Of a stretch of 64,000 nt of DNA, positions 1 to 10,357 are shown piece by piece. Location: contig CAVYYF010000005.1 of the NCBI GenBank assembly GCA_963772675.1, positions 1,150,129 to 1,214,128 on the forward strand. The letters run 5' to 3'. This stretch comes from JAKAGZ01 sp963772675 (GTDB lineage: Bacteria; Bacteroidota; Ignavibacteria; Ignavibacteriales; Ignavibacteriaceae). The notes under the pieces were generated by a model. The model saw only the letters and a list, made by a program, of their open reading frames with translations. It was not told where the DNA came from and did not search any database. Every line of letters starts with the position of its first letter. The stretch's first letter is position 1. The translations under genes were made by a program, and so were the position numbers.

Positions 1-1140
1 GCCTCTGTCAAAATTAATTACTCCTGAAATTATTTTTGCCAGCGTGGTTTTACCAGCTCCGTTTGGTCCGACAAAGGCTATTTTATCTCCTCTCACAACA
101 GTGAAGTCAAGGTTTTCGAACACAATATTTTTCCCGTATGATTTAGCAATTGATTTTAATTCAATATTTATTTTGCCGCTGTGAGGTGGAGAAGGAAATT
201 TAATATAAATATCATCTTTACTGTCGGGCAATTCAATGAGCAGAATTTTCTCTAATTGCTTAACTCTGCTTTGAACTTGTTTTGCTTTAGTCGCTTTATA
301 CCTGAAACGCTCGATAAATCTTTCTGTTTCCCTTATTTTCTTTTGTTGTAGCTGGTATTGATTTTCTAGCTGCTCATCCCTTGCAGCTTTAAATTTTAGA
401 TAGGCATCGTAATCGCCCCTGAAAGTATTAAATTTTCCAAGAAAAATTTCGAGAGTCTTATCAGTTACTTCATTAACAAAATGTTTGTCATGCGAAACAA
501 TTAATAGAGCTCCGCTGTAAGCTTTGAGGAAGCTGATAAGCCATTCTAGTGAATCAAAATCAAGATGGTTTGTAGGTTCATCAAGCAGTAAAATATCATT
601 TTGTGAGATCAGGATTTTGGCAAGTGCAATTCTCATTTGCCAGCCGCCTGAAAATTCATTTGTCAGTTTTTCAAAATCGTTTTCTTCAAAACCCAACCCG
701 ATCAATATTTTTTCTACTCTGGCTTCAGCGCTGTATGAGTCTAATTCTTCAAGTCGATGATGAACATCGCCAAGCTGATGGATCAGATCATTGTGGGCGT
801 CTTCTGATAAGGTAGTATTGGATAACTTGTTGGTTATCTCTTTTTCTTTCTTTTGAAGGTAGATAATATCGGTAAGAGCCGACTTTGCCTCGTCAAGTAG
901 TTTATTACCGGAATGAGTTACATTGTCCTGTGGTAAATATCCTATTGAAATATCTTTTTGTTTTAGTACTTTACCGGATTCTGGTTGCAATTCGCCTTTT
1001 ATTATCTTTAAAAGAGATGATTTCCCTGTGCCGTTTGCGCCTACAAGTGAAATTTTGTCACCGGAATTAATTTTAAAATTAACTTCCTGGAAAAGATATT
1101 TTCCATTAAATTGAAGTGAAATTTGGGAGAGATCGATCAT
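1..1140 (-). CDS. ABC-F family ATPase (Uup/EttA-like), C-terminus cut by window edge
   Basis: Reading from the ATG at 1140-1138, 380 codons lie in the window and the frame runs off its left edge. The first nucleotide-binding domain shows Walker A GANGTGKSS near residue 40, an ABC signature (FSGGWQMR) and Walker B LLLDEPTNHLD; a charged, coiled linker follows, then the Walker A of a second domain (GPNGAGKTT) just before the edge. Tandem ABC domains without membrane segments define the ABC-F family, soluble proteins that act on the ribosome. Which subfamily (Uup, EttA, antibiotic-protection type) cannot be decided without the C-terminus. It was found by direct reading of the minus strand. Confidence 0.93.
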   Translation of the reverse strand, partial: MIDLSQISLQFNGKYLFQEVNFKINSGDKISLVGANGTGKSSLLKIIKGELQPESGKVLKQKDISIGYLPQDNVTHSGNKLLDEAKSALTDIIYLQKKEKEITNKLSNTTLSEDAHNDLIHQLGDVHHRLEELDSYSAEARVEKILIGLGFEENDFEKLTNEFSGGWQMRIALAKILISQNDILLLDEPTNHLDFDSLEWLISFLKAYSGALLIVSHDKHFVNEVTDKTLEIFLGKFNTFRGDYDAYLKFKAARDEQLENQYQLQQKKIRETERFIERFRYKATKAKQVQSRVKQLEKILLIELPDSKDDIYIKFPSPPHSGKINIELKSIAKSYGKNIVFENLDFTVVRGDKIAFVGPNGAGKTTLAKIISGVINFDRG

Positions 1141-1165
1141 CTATTTAGCCGGAAAGATTAAAAAA

Positions 1166-3404
1166 TCATTTACGCAAAACAGCAACTTTGCCAGCGGTTA
1201 CGTTATTTCCTTCAGTATCGTAGGCTACTACCAAATATATACCACTTGCTACCAGGTTGCCTGAATCATCCCTGCCGTCCCAGTAGGCTACTCTTCCGCC
1301 CGGTGATGTAAATTGCCGAACCAGTTTACCAGATATAGTAAGAATCTTTATATCCGAATCTTTTACGAGTCCTTCAATAGTTAGAAGCTTTCCGCTATTG
1401 TCTGATTTTAAAAGGATTGGGGTAGAAGAATAAGTCTGAAAAAGATTCCAATGGTTTTTCAGCCGGTGTTTTAAAGGAAGTGATTCCAGAATTGGTACCG
1501 GCATAGACTGTTCCTGTATTTTGGTCAATAGCTAGGCTTGTTATTTCATCTGAAAGGAGAGAACTGTTTTTTGTATCGTAAGTGCCGAGCAACTCAGAAC
1601 CATCTGAATTCACCAGCAGCAAGCCGGCATTTGTACCAACCCATTTTTGATTCAACGCATCTACGGCAATACAATTAATAGTCTGCTGTCTTAATTTATA
1701 TACTGAGCTGATATTTACTGAACCAAGGCCAGTTGAAGAGATTGTATTCAAGTTTGTAAGAATATTTACACCGGTGCTTGTTCCGACCCAAAGATCACCG
1801 CGTTTGTCAACTACAAGTGCATTTATGTTATTGCTATTAAGGCCGTTATACGAATTTAAATAACCATAGATATCGTCGCTGGTATTCGTCAAAGTCCCGT
1901 TTTCATTATAATAATATAAACCGGCTTTTTTTGAATCTAATACATCATACCATTTGGTATCATTTTGATCAATTACAAGATTATAATGCTGGTCCAAACT
2001 TATCCCGGTTTCAGAGCGCACAGAAATATTGTACCATATATTATTATGCGTTAATACAGTTAAAGCTTTGCTATTACCAGGGGCATAATTTAAAATCCAT
2101 AAATTATTTTTTGAATCTATTCCCAAACCTGTTATAACAAGAAATTTAGGATCGCTGGGGATTCCAACCATTCCGGTTCCGGTCGTATCATATGAAGTAA
2201 ATTGATTATCCGAAACCTTTGTGAAACCACTTCCCCAGTTTCCGAGATATATTGAATTGTCCGGTGCAGCGTAAACTACGCGATAACCGTTTGAAGGCAA
2301 CTGCGGAGCGGAGTTTTTGTTATAATTGGTCCAGTTTGTTCCATCAAATTTATAAAACCCTACACCTGTTGCATCAGTCCCGCTGGCAGACCATAAGTTA
2401 CCATTGTTATCAATTGTCATTGAGGGAAATTGATTAGCTTCCGGACCGTTGGGGAATAAATATTGAGATTGAGATGGGACGAAAATTCCCTTATTACTTC
2501 CAGCAACTATTCCCAGACTGCTGGACAATCCTAATTTTAGAAGTTGATTCGAAGAAATGGCTATCTGTGTAACAATACTATTTTTGTAAGAATAGATCGT
2601 ATTATTTGTCAGGATTAATAATGAATCCGCAGAGACCATAATATCTTTAATGCTAACATTATTGAATTGTGAAATATACGAGGACCAGTTAGTACCATTA
2701 AATACTGAAAGGCCAGCATTAGTTGCTGCAATTATATTGCCGTTCGATTTTACTACCTTAATTACATTATTAGAAGGCAGACCGTTTGCAGTTGTGTAGA
2801 CACCCCATGATTCAGGGGCAGAAAGATTTGTGGCGCCTTGTTTTTGGATTGCCACCCCATTGGGTGTACAAATATAAAATAACTCATTTCTAAATGAGCT
2901 GTTGATCTTAGTGTTTGACGTAAAGTTGCCAAGTTTAACGAAAGTGTCAAAGAAGACAAGATTATTTGCATCAATAAGTGATACGCCAAAATCGTGGGAT
3001 ACAATAATCGTATCCCCTGAAACTTGCATATCATTTATTGTTTTGCTGGATCTTCCTGAATTATAAATATCAAGTATGGTTTTGAAGCTTTTATTTGAAG
3101 GGTCATAGACACTAATGGTTCCATCCGAGCTACCGAACCAGATTTTTCCGGCATTATCAAGTGCAATTGCAGAGAGAGAAATACTGTTAAGTCCATCAGC
3201 TTTATTTATCGTAGTAAATGTGCTATTCGAATTGTCATAAAAAAACCCTCCACCAGTTGTTGCAGCCCAAATGCCTGTAGAGCTTAATTTAATGTCCGTA
3301 ATATTTTTCATGTCAGTATAGTTTCTGAAGTTGGTTGCCTGTTGTGGGAAAGTGTTAATAAATGAAACGGCAATAAAAAGAAATGCAAATGATGTTCTAA
3401 TCAT
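1166..3404 (-). CDS. Secreted beta-propeller protein with T9SS C-terminal sorting domain, reading frame broken near 1406
   Basis: The N-terminus carries a signal peptide (MIRTSFAFLFIAVSF). Some 600 residues of repeated blades follow, with motifs such as GIWAATTGGG, GKIWFGSSDG and GDLWVGTSTGV, typical of the two-component-regulator propeller (Reg_prop). The first frame reaches a Bacteroidota-type sorting-domain start, FFYPNPFK, and stops at 1395. The rest of that domain (LTIEGLVKDSDIKILTISGK, then WDGRD and SGIYLVVAYD) lies in the overlapping frame ending at 1166. Removing one A from the minus-strand AAAA (plus-strand T run 1406-1409) rejoins the two. This is either a real +1 frameshift or a homopolymer sequencing error. 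The likely role is a T9SS-exported surface or extracellular protein of unknown ligand. Confidence 0.82.
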
Positions 3405-3528
3405 TCAAGTTGTCCTGATAATAATATTTGGTAAGGGATCCATTTTCCTTATAGCTAATATAAAAAAACCTTTAAAACTATAATAACCATTAAATTAGCC
3501 TAAGAAAAATACAGTTTGAAAACTTGAT

Positions 3529-3996
3529 CTAGGATTTTATTTCTCTAATTAAGTTGGCCATATCCAGAGCAGTGTTAGCGGCATCTCTGCCTTTATTTCC
3601 GTGTTTTCCCCCTGACCTTTCAACTGCTTGTTCAATGGAATCAGTAGTAAGAACGCCAAAGATAACCGGTAAACTATATTTCAGAGAAACCTGCAAAATT
3701 CCGTTACTTGCTGCTCCTGCTACGTAATCAAAATGGGGGGTGTCTCCCCTTATAACTGCACCAAGGCATATTATTGCATCATATTTTTTCAAGGATGCCA
3801 GTCTATCTGCAGTCAATGGGATTTCAAATGCACCGGGAATTTTTACAAGATCAATATTTTCTTCATCAACATTATTTTCTTTTAAACAAGATAATGCACC
3901 TTCAAGCAATTTTTGGCCGATAAATTCATTAAACAGGCTCAGGACAATTGCGATTCTAAGATTTTTGCCTGAACTTTTTCCTTTAAGAATTTCCAT
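3529..3996 (-). CDS. ribH: 6,7-dimethyl-8-ribityllumazine synthase
   Basis: At 155 residues this is the usual length for lumazine synthase, which condenses 5-amino-6-ribitylaminouracil with 3,4-dihydroxy-2-butanone 4-phosphate in riboflavin synthesis. Visible family motifs are the substrate loop GAFEIPL, the core GAVIRGDTPHFDYV with the catalytic histidine, and RSGGKHGNKG near the C-terminus that binds phosphate. It starts 15 bp after the PHP gene stop and is probably the third gene of a crp-PHP-ribH operon. No FMN riboswitch was seen upstream. Confidence 0.96.
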   Translation of the reverse strand: MEILKGKSSGKNLRIAIVLSLFNEFIGQKLLEGALSCLKENNVDEENIDLVKIPGAFEIPLTADRLASLKKYDAIICLGAVIRGDTPHFDYVAGAASNGILQVSLKYSLPVIFGVLTTDSIEQAVERSGGKHGNKGRDAANTALDMANLIREIKS

Positions 3997-4011
3997 AATT
4001 GATTTTATGTT

Positions 4012-4842
4012 TTATGCAGTTGATCTTGCAAGATGTTTTTTCATTGCGTCCAGCGCGGCAATTGTAGTATAATATTTACCAAAATTAGCATCATCATTTT
4101 TCTGACCACCGTGGTAATCTGAACCGCCTGATTCAAGTAAATAATATTCGCTGACAATTCCTTTATAGAATTTTATTTTTTGCGGCGTATGAGATGGGTG
4201 ATAAACTTCAATTCCATCAACCCCAGATTCAATTAATTCTTTTAACATATCCTCCTGCATAAATCCCGGGTGAGCGATAAATGATAAACCTCCTGCGTCG
4301 GTAATTATTTTATAAGCGCTTTCAGGAGAAAGGTGAACCTTCTTTTCGTAAGCAGGGCATCCGTTTCCTATATATTTATTAAATGCTTCATAATAACTTG
4401 AGACCAATCCTCTTTTCACCATTGCTTGTGCTATGTGCGGTCTTCCTATAGCGGAATTTTTTGACACTGAAATGATATCATCGAATGTCAAATGTAATCC
4501 CAGGCTTTCTAATTTTTTTACAATTCTTTCAGCACGTTTAACTCTTTCTTCACGAAAGAAACTTAAATACCTGGCAAATTCTTTATTAGTATGGTCGAAA
4601 AAATATCCAAGGATGTGAACTTCCTTACCGTTATGTTCTGAACTTATTTCAACGCCGGGAATAACTTCAATGCCTAACTCTTTGCCTAAAACAGTCGCTT
4701 CTTCAATTGCATTGGTTGAATCGTGATCTGTTATGCTGATAGCATCTAAACCTTTTTGTTTTGCTTTGTTTACAATTTCAGATGTCGAATAAAAACCATC
4801 TGAATGAGTTGTGTGCATATGTAGATCTACTTTTCCGTCCAT
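4012..4842 (-). CDS. PHP-domain metal-dependent phosphoesterase (RNase AM/YciV-like)
   Basis: The protein begins with the PHP metal-binding motif HMHTTHSDG, followed by ITDHDST and later EVSSEH-type and GGSDYHG motifs. At 276 residues it fits the stand-alone PHP family of 3',5'-nucleoside bisphosphate phosphatases and the 5'-3' exoribonuclease RNase AM. Soluble, no signal peptide. It starts 5 bp after the Crp-type regulator stop, so translation is probably coupled. Substrate is inferred from family only. Confidence 0.88.
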   Translation of the reverse strand: MDGKVDLHMHTTHSDGFYSTSEIVNKAKQKGLDAISITDHDSTNAIEEATVLGKELGIEVIPGVEISSEHNGKEVHILGYFFDHTNKEFARYLSFFREERVKRAERIVKKLESLGLHLTFDDIISVSKNSAIGRPHIAQAMVKRGLVSSYYEAFNKYIGNGCPAYEKKVHLSPESAYKIITDAGGLSFIAHPGFMQEDMLKELIESGVDGIEVYHPSHTPQKIKFYKGIVSEYYLLESGGSDYHGGQKNDDANFGKYYTTIAALDAMKKHLARSTA

Positions 4843-4847
4843 TAATT

Positions 4848-5531
4848 TCAGTGGTTTAATTCTTTGAATTTTTCATAGTTTTTAATTCTTAATTTTTGTC
4901 CCTCAATTTCGATTAGTCCTTTTTTGGAAAAGGAATGGATTGTCCGTGATATTGTTTCGCGGGAAGTTCCTGCCATATTAGCAAGTTCCTGCTGCGTTGG
5001 TAACCGTTCGATTTCAATAGCTCCTTCTTTAACAATCCCATATTCGTCAACAAGTTGAATTAGTACCGATGCTACTTTCCCTTCTGCAGCTTTTAATGAT
5101 AGCGATTTAATCTTTAGACTTGAAGCCCGCAACTGTTTTGTCAGGTCATTTAATACTGCAATTGAATATTCAGGTTTACTCTTAAATAAATTCATTAAAT
5201 CGGTTCTTGTAATAATGTACACTTCAGAATTTTCTTCTGCTACAATATTTACAGAAGGTGGCTTTCCATCCATTATAGCTGTATCACCCCAGAAATCTGA
5301 TTCCTTTAAAATGTCCAGTGTTACTTCATTACCTTCGTTGCTCATTTTGGTGAGCCTTAATTTACCGCTAAGTACTATTATCAGTGCAGAGTCTGACTGA
5401 TTCTGAAACAGTATAACTGAATCCTTATTAAAATTTTTTTTACTGCCAAGCTTTGCAATCTCAGATAAAACTTTGTCTTCGAGGGTGGCGAAAACCGGAA
5501 TATTTTTCAAAAAGCCCTCATTTTCCAGCAT
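4848..5531 (-). CDS. Crp/Fnr-family transcription regulator
   Basis: The 227-residue protein has an N-terminal cyclic-nucleotide-binding-type beta barrel (about 10-125), a long dimer helix, and a C-terminal winged helix (PTQQELANMAGTSRETISRTI, in part) typical of Crp/Fnr proteins. No N-terminal cysteine cluster is present, so it is not an FNR-type iron-sulfur sensor; the ligand is unknown. It is the first gene of the operon with PHP and ribH, and faces away from the membrane protein at 5747 across a 215-bp gap in which no clear operator was seen. Confidence 0.9.
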   Translation of the reverse strand: MLENEGFLKNIPVFATLEDKVLSEIAKLGSKKNFNKDSVILFQNQSDSALIIVLSGKLRLTKMSNEGNEVTLDILKESDFWGDTAIMDGKPPSVNIVAEENSEVYIITRTDLMNLFKSKPEYSIAVLNDLTKQLRASSLKIKSLSLKAAEGKVASVLIQLVDEYGIVKEGAIEIERLPTQQELANMAGTSRETISRTIHSFSKKGLIEIEGQKLRIKNYEKFKELNH

Positions 5532-5746
5532 AAAATATGCCTTTTAAGAAATTAACATAAAAAGTAATATAGTTTTGAGACCCTTGAAAGTCAAATAAAA
5601 CAGCTTGCGGGTTGGAAGGAGGAGTAAAAACTGACTTCCTTCAAAAGTCCAAAATTGTAAGGACTAAATTTTCATCAAGGTAAAAATATAAATAAATTTA
5701 CCTTTACCGATTAAATATTTAGAATTGCTGACCTATCAACAACTGA

Positions 5747-7249
5747 ATGAAGAAGTACTTGGTCATAAATAAGAATCACCTAATTGCCGCAATTATTTCT
5801 ATTCTGCCAATTATTTTTGCTTACTTGCTATTTCCTGGCTTTATGGGAGATGATGCTTTTATCCACCTTGGATTTATTAAAGGTTTAATCAGTACAGGTA
5901 AGTTTTCGTACGCTGGTAACATTACATATGGCACTACATCACCAATGTGGGTTATTCTGGGTTTTACATTTTCTAAAGTATTTTCAAATCCGGAAATTTC
6001 TATAAGAATCCTTTGTGCAATTTTTACCTTTTTAACCGTTTATATTTTTTGTTTAACTTTATTTGATGAAAACATAAATAAGGAAATTACTTTTGCGGCT
6101 TTGTTGTCGTTGATTCTCAATCCATTCCTTTTAAAATGGGCTACAAGTGGAATGGAAGCTACTGCAGCAGCAAGTGCTCTACTTGTTGTTTACAAGTTGA
6201 ATAAAAAGGAATTATCAAAATCATCATCTTTATTAATCGGGACTCTTTTCGGACTTTCAATATTATTACGTCCTGAGTTTGCAGCCTTTTTTGTTTTGAT
6301 TTTAGTTTTTAATTATTTCTTTTCTCCTACCTCAAGAAAACGACTATTTTATATTGTCCTTCCGTGCCTCATAATTATTTTTTCGTGGTTATATTATGCA
6401 TATAACCAGTTCGGAACCATAATTCCAAATACTTATGTTGCGAAAGCCGGAGGAGGTATAATTAAATTTGAATATCAGACTTTTGTGAGGGATTTAAGGG
6501 TATTAATTGCCGGCAATCTCCCTGAATTTTTTTTATTGGGAATTTTAATCATTTATGTTTCAATACTCTTAAAAAGGAATAGAAATTCTAAATTTATCCT
6601 AAAAAAGTATTTCAATTTTATTAAATCAAATAAAATTTTACTTATTCCGGTTTGGTCTATTGGCTTTTATGGATTTTATATCATGAAAGATGTAACTATA
6701 ATTTCAAGATATTCCTTAATGCTGGTTCCACTTATAATTCTTTTCGGAGCTGTTGCATTTAACTTTTTCTCCAGGAATTTTTCAGCTAAGGCAATAAGAC
6801 TGATTTTATCACTTTATATGATTTCTATTTTTATCGCTTATGGTTATATAACTTTTAAGATTGTAATGCCTTCAAATAATAATTTTGCAACGGGGTTTCA
6901 ACAGACCTATCGGGAAATTGCAACAATAATCAGGAATAATTCGGAAAGAAGAAATGTATCGGTTGCGACTTCTGATGTTGGCATAATAGGGTGTTACTCA
7001 GGTGCACGAATCGATGATTTTGGCGGGTTGGTTGATCATTCAAGATTTAACTATGATTCAAATAAAGAGTATGTGTCCAGCAAGAGACCGGATTTTATCA
7101 TATTAAGGGAGGAATCAAACATAAATGATATTCTTCCTGAGAATGCGGGGTACAAGATTCTTTACCAGAAAAAAATCCCTGGTTTTGCTATTAATGACCC
7201 GACTCCAAGGATAGTTTCTCTTTATAAAATAGCATATAACAAAAATTGA
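5747..7249 (+). CDS. Polytopic membrane protein, GT-C glycosyltransferase-like
   Basis: The 500-residue protein has roughly ten membrane segments, the first at about residues 11-30, followed directly by an acidic DDAFIH motif (residues 35-40) in the first external loop and then YGTTSPMW. An acidic pair in the first periplasmic loop is the hallmark of GT-C enzymes that use lipid-linked sugars. The soluble C-terminal part (about 390-500) is short. Function as a sugar transferase to lipid or protein is inferred from topology and motif; no specific family was recognised. It is monocistronic, with a candidate terminator at 7322-7377. Confidence 0.65.
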   Translation: MKKYLVINKNHLIAAIISILPIIFAYLLFPGFMGDDAFIHLGFIKGLISTGKFSYAGNITYGTTSPMWVILGFTFSKVFSNPEISIRILCAIFTFLTVYIFCLTLFDENINKEITFAALLSLILNPFLLKWATSGMEATAAASALLVVYKLNKKELSKSSSLLIGTLFGLSILLRPEFAAFFVLILVFNYFFSPTSRKRLFYIVLPCLIIIFSWLYYAYNQFGTIIPNTYVAKAGGGIIKFEYQTFVRDLRVLIAGNLPEFFLLGILIIYVSILLKRNRNSKFILKKYFNFIKSNKILLIPVWSIGFYGFYIMKDVTIISRYSLMLVPLIILFGAVAFNFFSRNFSAKAIRLILSLYMISIFIAYGYITFKIVMPSNNNFATGFQQTYREIATIIRNNSERRNVSVATSDVGIIGCYSGARIDDFGGLVDHSRFNYDSNKEYVSSKRPDFIILREESNINDILPENAGYKILYQKKIPGFAINDPTPRIVSLYKIAYNKN

Positions 7250-7321
7250 AGTCCGAAATTTGAAATAATAGTGATATTTAGCTCCTAATTCAGATTAAAC
7301 TAGCAGAAAACTTGATTTGTT

Positions 7322-7377
7322 AAGCAATGTAATACAGGTAAATCAGGCCGTTTTTAGCATCATTACATTGCTTTTTT
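7322..7377 (+). terminator. Candidate intrinsic terminator after the GT-C-like gene
   Basis: A perfect 12-bp inverted repeat (AAGCAATGTAAT at 7322-7333 and ATTACATTGCTT at 7362-7373) has a 28-nt loop and is followed by a T run. The loop is long for a terminator, so a regulatory hairpin in the leader of the next gene is an alternative. Confidence 0.5.
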
Positions 7378-7439
7378 AGACCCTTGTGGCTATTTTTAAT
7401 GTCTTAAAAATTTTATCAAATTCTGGAGTAGAATAAATT

Positions 7440-9527
7440 ATGGCAATGATGGCTAAGATGCGCAGTTTAGCGCCTGCCTTCATTATTTCTGTAGGTGTAT
7501 TATTCGTTCTCTTTATGGTGATTTCGGATTCCAGTGTTATGGAAGCACTGGGAGGCGGTAGAACAAACAACGTAGGTTCTATCAACGGTGAAGACATCAG
7601 CTATCAGGATTTTTCTAAAATTCTTGATCAGCAGAGAGAGAGTCAGAAAAATCAAACCGGCAAAGATATTGACGAAGATAATATGGGGCAGTTTCGTGAT
7701 CAGGTATGGGATGCAATTGTTACTCAAAAGCTTCTTGGACAGCAGATCAAAAAATATGGCATTACTGTTTCTGATCAGGAAATAAGAGATATTATTTTAA
7801 GTGATAACCCACCTGATTTCTTAAAGAGAAATTTTATTGATTCAACAGGTAAGTTTAATGAACAGGCCTATAAGCAGGCAATATATGATCCTCAGAATAG
7901 TGCAGTGTTAATACAGGCCGAAGATGTTGTAAGACAGCAGAGACTAACTCAAAAACTCCAGAGCATGCTGCAAGCGGCTGTTACTGTAAGTGAAGCTGAA
8001 ATTAGAAGAAGATTTATAGACAACAATACTCAAATCAATTCTAAATATGCATTGATTAGTTATTCTAACTTTCCTGATTCGTCAATTTCCGTTTCTGAAA
8101 GTGAAATGAAAAATTATTATGATGAAAATCAGGATAAGTACAAGGTTGAAGCTCAACGGAAATTAAAATATGTCATTTTTCAAACAACTCCTTCTGCTGA
8201 TGACTCTGAAGGAGTAAGATTGAATTTAGAAAATGTTGTAAGCAGCTTTAAAAAGGATACGGCAAGTTTTAAATCTTATGTTGGAATTTATTCTTCAGAA
8301 CCATATTCAAAAGATACAGTTGAAATTGTACAACTTCCGCCGGACGCGCAGGATTCAATTATTAATGCAAAGCCTGGACAACTTGTTGGCCCGGTTGCCG
8401 GAAATTCAGGTTATACATTATATCACCTTGTAGCAAAGTTGTCTTCTAAAAACACTTTTATTAAAGCATCTCATATTCTGATTAACAAAGGTAATGATGA
8501 GGCAAATTATAAAGAGGCTATGAATATCTATCATGCATTAATCAATGGTGCAGATTTTGCCAAGTTGGCAAAACAAAATTCTGCAGACGTTGGAAGTGCT
8601 GTGAAGGGCGGGGACCTCGGTTGGTTTGGAAAGGGGCGGATGGTTCCTGAATTTGAAAAAGCTTGTTTTTCAGGAAAGGTTGGTGTTGTTCAAAAACCAA
8701 TTAAAACTAAATACGGTTATCATATAATAAAAGTAACTGGAAAAATAGATAAGAAATTTGTAGTTGAAAAAATTGTCTCGCCTGTTAAAACCAGCGCTGC
8801 AACAAAAGATGCAAGAAAAGGAAATGCCAGCGATTATTCTTACCTGGCAAAGAAAAATGATTTTACCAAAGAAGCTGAATTGGTGCATTATAATATTCGT
8901 GAAACAGCCCCGTTTACAAAGAATTCAAACTTTATTCCAGGGATCGGGCTGAATAAAAGATTAATGGATTTTGCCTTCGATAATGATCTTGGAGATGTTA
9001 GTGATGCTTTTTCAGTTCAGAACGGTTACGTAGTGGCTAAGATTTCTGCTGTTATGAAAGAAAGGGTTAAGACTTTTGATGAAGTTAAGAAACAGATAAA
9101 AACTATCCTTGCTAAAAAAGGAAAAGAAGAAAAAGCCGAGGCTCTGGCAGAAAAGATCAAAAGCCAGATTGCAAATGATCTGGATAAAGCAAGTTCTGTT
9201 GATCCAAACGTAAAAGTAGAGACTACGGGAGAGTTTACGCCGTCTGATAATATACCGGGTGTAGGTAAAGATTATGCCTTTATTGATAAATGTATGGATG
9301 CAGACCTTAATAAAGTTACTAGTCCGGTAAAGGGCCTTAGAGGTTATTACCTGATTGATGTAACCTCACGTACCCCGTTCGATACATCAAAATATCAGAT
9401 ACAGAGAAACAATTTAAGGGATAAGATCTATCAGGAAAAACGAGCAAGTTTCTTCCAGGAGTGGCTTGCCAACCTGAGGAAAAATGCAGATATAGTTGAT
9501 AATCGTTATCTCTTTTATGGTGGATAG
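7440..9527 (+). CDS. ppiD: Membrane-anchored SurA/PpiD-type peptidyl-prolyl isomerase chaperone
   Basis: The 695-residue protein has one N-terminal membrane helix (about 12-30), a SurA_N-type chaperone domain, a parvulin/rotamase domain around residues 345-440 (ASHILINKGN, then GGDLGWFGKGRMVPEFE and YGYHIIKV) and a long C-terminal chaperone part with a second degenerate parvulin-like segment. This is PpiD architecture: an envelope folding factor bound to the inner membrane and acting on proteins leaving the Sec translocon. The gene is monocistronic between two hairpins. The symbol is by architecture; Bacteroidota-lineage members are often simply called SurA-domain proteins. Confidence 0.88.
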   Translation: MAMMAKMRSLAPAFIISVGVLFVLFMVISDSSVMEALGGGRTNNVGSINGEDISYQDFSKILDQQRESQKNQTGKDIDEDNMGQFRDQVWDAIVTQKLLGQQIKKYGITVSDQEIRDIILSDNPPDFLKRNFIDSTGKFNEQAYKQAIYDPQNSAVLIQAEDVVRQQRLTQKLQSMLQAAVTVSEAEIRRRFIDNNTQINSKYALISYSNFPDSSISVSESEMKNYYDENQDKYKVEAQRKLKYVIFQTTPSADDSEGVRLNLENVVSSFKKDTASFKSYVGIYSSEPYSKDTVEIVQLPPDAQDSIINAKPGQLVGPVAGNSGYTLYHLVAKLSSKNTFIKASHILINKGNDEANYKEAMNIYHALINGADFAKLAKQNSADVGSAVKGGDLGWFGKGRMVPEFEKACFSGKVGVVQKPIKTKYGYHIIKVTGKIDKKFVVEKIVSPVKTSAATKDARKGNASDYSYLAKKNDFTKEAELVHYNIRETAPFTKNSNFIPGIGLNKRLMDFAFDNDLGDVSDAFSVQNGYVVAKISAVMKERVKTFDEVKKQIKTILAKKGKEEKAEALAEKIKSQIANDLDKASSVDPNVKVETTGEFTPSDNIPGVGKDYAFIDKCMDADLNKVTSPVKGLRGYYLIDVTSRTPFDTSKYQIQRNNLRDKIYQEKRASFFQEWLANLRKNADIVDNRYLFYGG

Positions 9528-9546
9528 ATTTTAACGATAAGATTTT

Positions 9547-9580
9547 AAAACCCCATTTTCTAAATGGGGTTTTAATTTTT
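9547..9580 (+). terminator. Intrinsic terminator of ppiD
   Basis: A perfect stem AAAACCCCATTT / AAATGGGGTTTT (9547-9558 and 9562-9573) with a 3-nt loop is followed by a T-rich tail, 20 bp after the stop codon. Confidence 0.88.
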
Positions 9581-9808
9581 AAATTATTTTCATGTTCCGA
9601 TTAGATTGATTTCAGGAGATTGAGTTAGATCATTCCTTAATAGCATAAGGCTTATTCAAAAATATATCCGTACCCGGCACTTTTATCATTTCAGATGTGG
9701 ACCATTCTTTTTAATTTTACCCTATCAATTTTGAATTGAAATAATGATTATCTATTTATAGCGATTTGTTTTTAGCTAATAAACTATTAATTTGTTAGAT
9801 AATAAATC

Positions 9809-10351
9809 ATGAAAACCAAAATTATTTTCCTCGCCGGGTTTATGGCTTCAGGAAAGAGTACTATAGGCCCTATACTTGCGAATACACTGGGATGGAATTT
9901 TTTTGATCTTGATAGAGTGATTGAATTAAAACAGGATAAAAAAATAGTGGATATATTCGCCGAGAAAGGAGAGGCGGGATTCAGAAAATTGGAGAGGGAG
10001 GTTCTTCAGAAAATTGTAAAAGAAGAAAACCTAATTATTGCACTCGGGGGCGGTACAATAGCGGATCAAAAAAATATAAATTTCATAAAGAAGAAAGGGA
10101 AGATAATTTTTCTTGAAGCATCACCAGAGTCCTTTTATAAAAGGCTTAAATTTAAGTCTGACAGGCCTATGCTAAAGGGGAAAGATGAAAATTTGCTTTC
10201 ACAGGATGAATTAAAGAATAGGATAGTTGAAATTCTGAATTATAGAAAAAAGTATTACGATCAGGCCGATGTTTCACTGCAAACAGATGGCATGACAATC
10301 GGTAAAACAGTAGATGCTATTTCCAAAATTATTTTGAAAGATTTCCAATAA
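9809..10351 (+). CDS. aroK: Shikimate kinase
   Basis: A 180-residue P-loop kinase with Walker A GFMASGKST at residues 10-18, the shikimate-binding region FFDLDRVIE and FRKLEREVL, the loop ALGGGTIADQ, and a lid arginine in FKSDRPML. It phosphorylates the 3-hydroxyl of shikimate in aromatic amino acid synthesis. aroB begins 6 bp downstream, so the two form an operon. The 280-bp upstream gap holds the ppiD terminator and otherwise no obvious site. Confidence 0.95.
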   Translation: MKTKIIFLAGFMASGKSTIGPILANTLGWNFFDLDRVIELKQDKKIVDIFAEKGEAGFRKLEREVLQKIVKEENLIIALGGGTIADQKNINFIKKKGKIIFLEASPESFYKRLKFKSDRPMLKGKDENLLSQDELKNRIVEILNYRKKYYDQADVSLQTDGMTIGKTVDAISKIILKDFQ

Positions 10352-10357
10352 ACTTAG

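Noticed and set aside
524..1114. Several short plus-strand open frames
   Set aside because: They are shadows of the ABC-F gene, whose minus-strand frame is continuous with all motifs of the family.
3405..3528. FMN riboswitch near ribH
   Set aside because: The gap is downstream of ribH, short and without the conserved FMN-element stems; none was seen upstream of the operon either.
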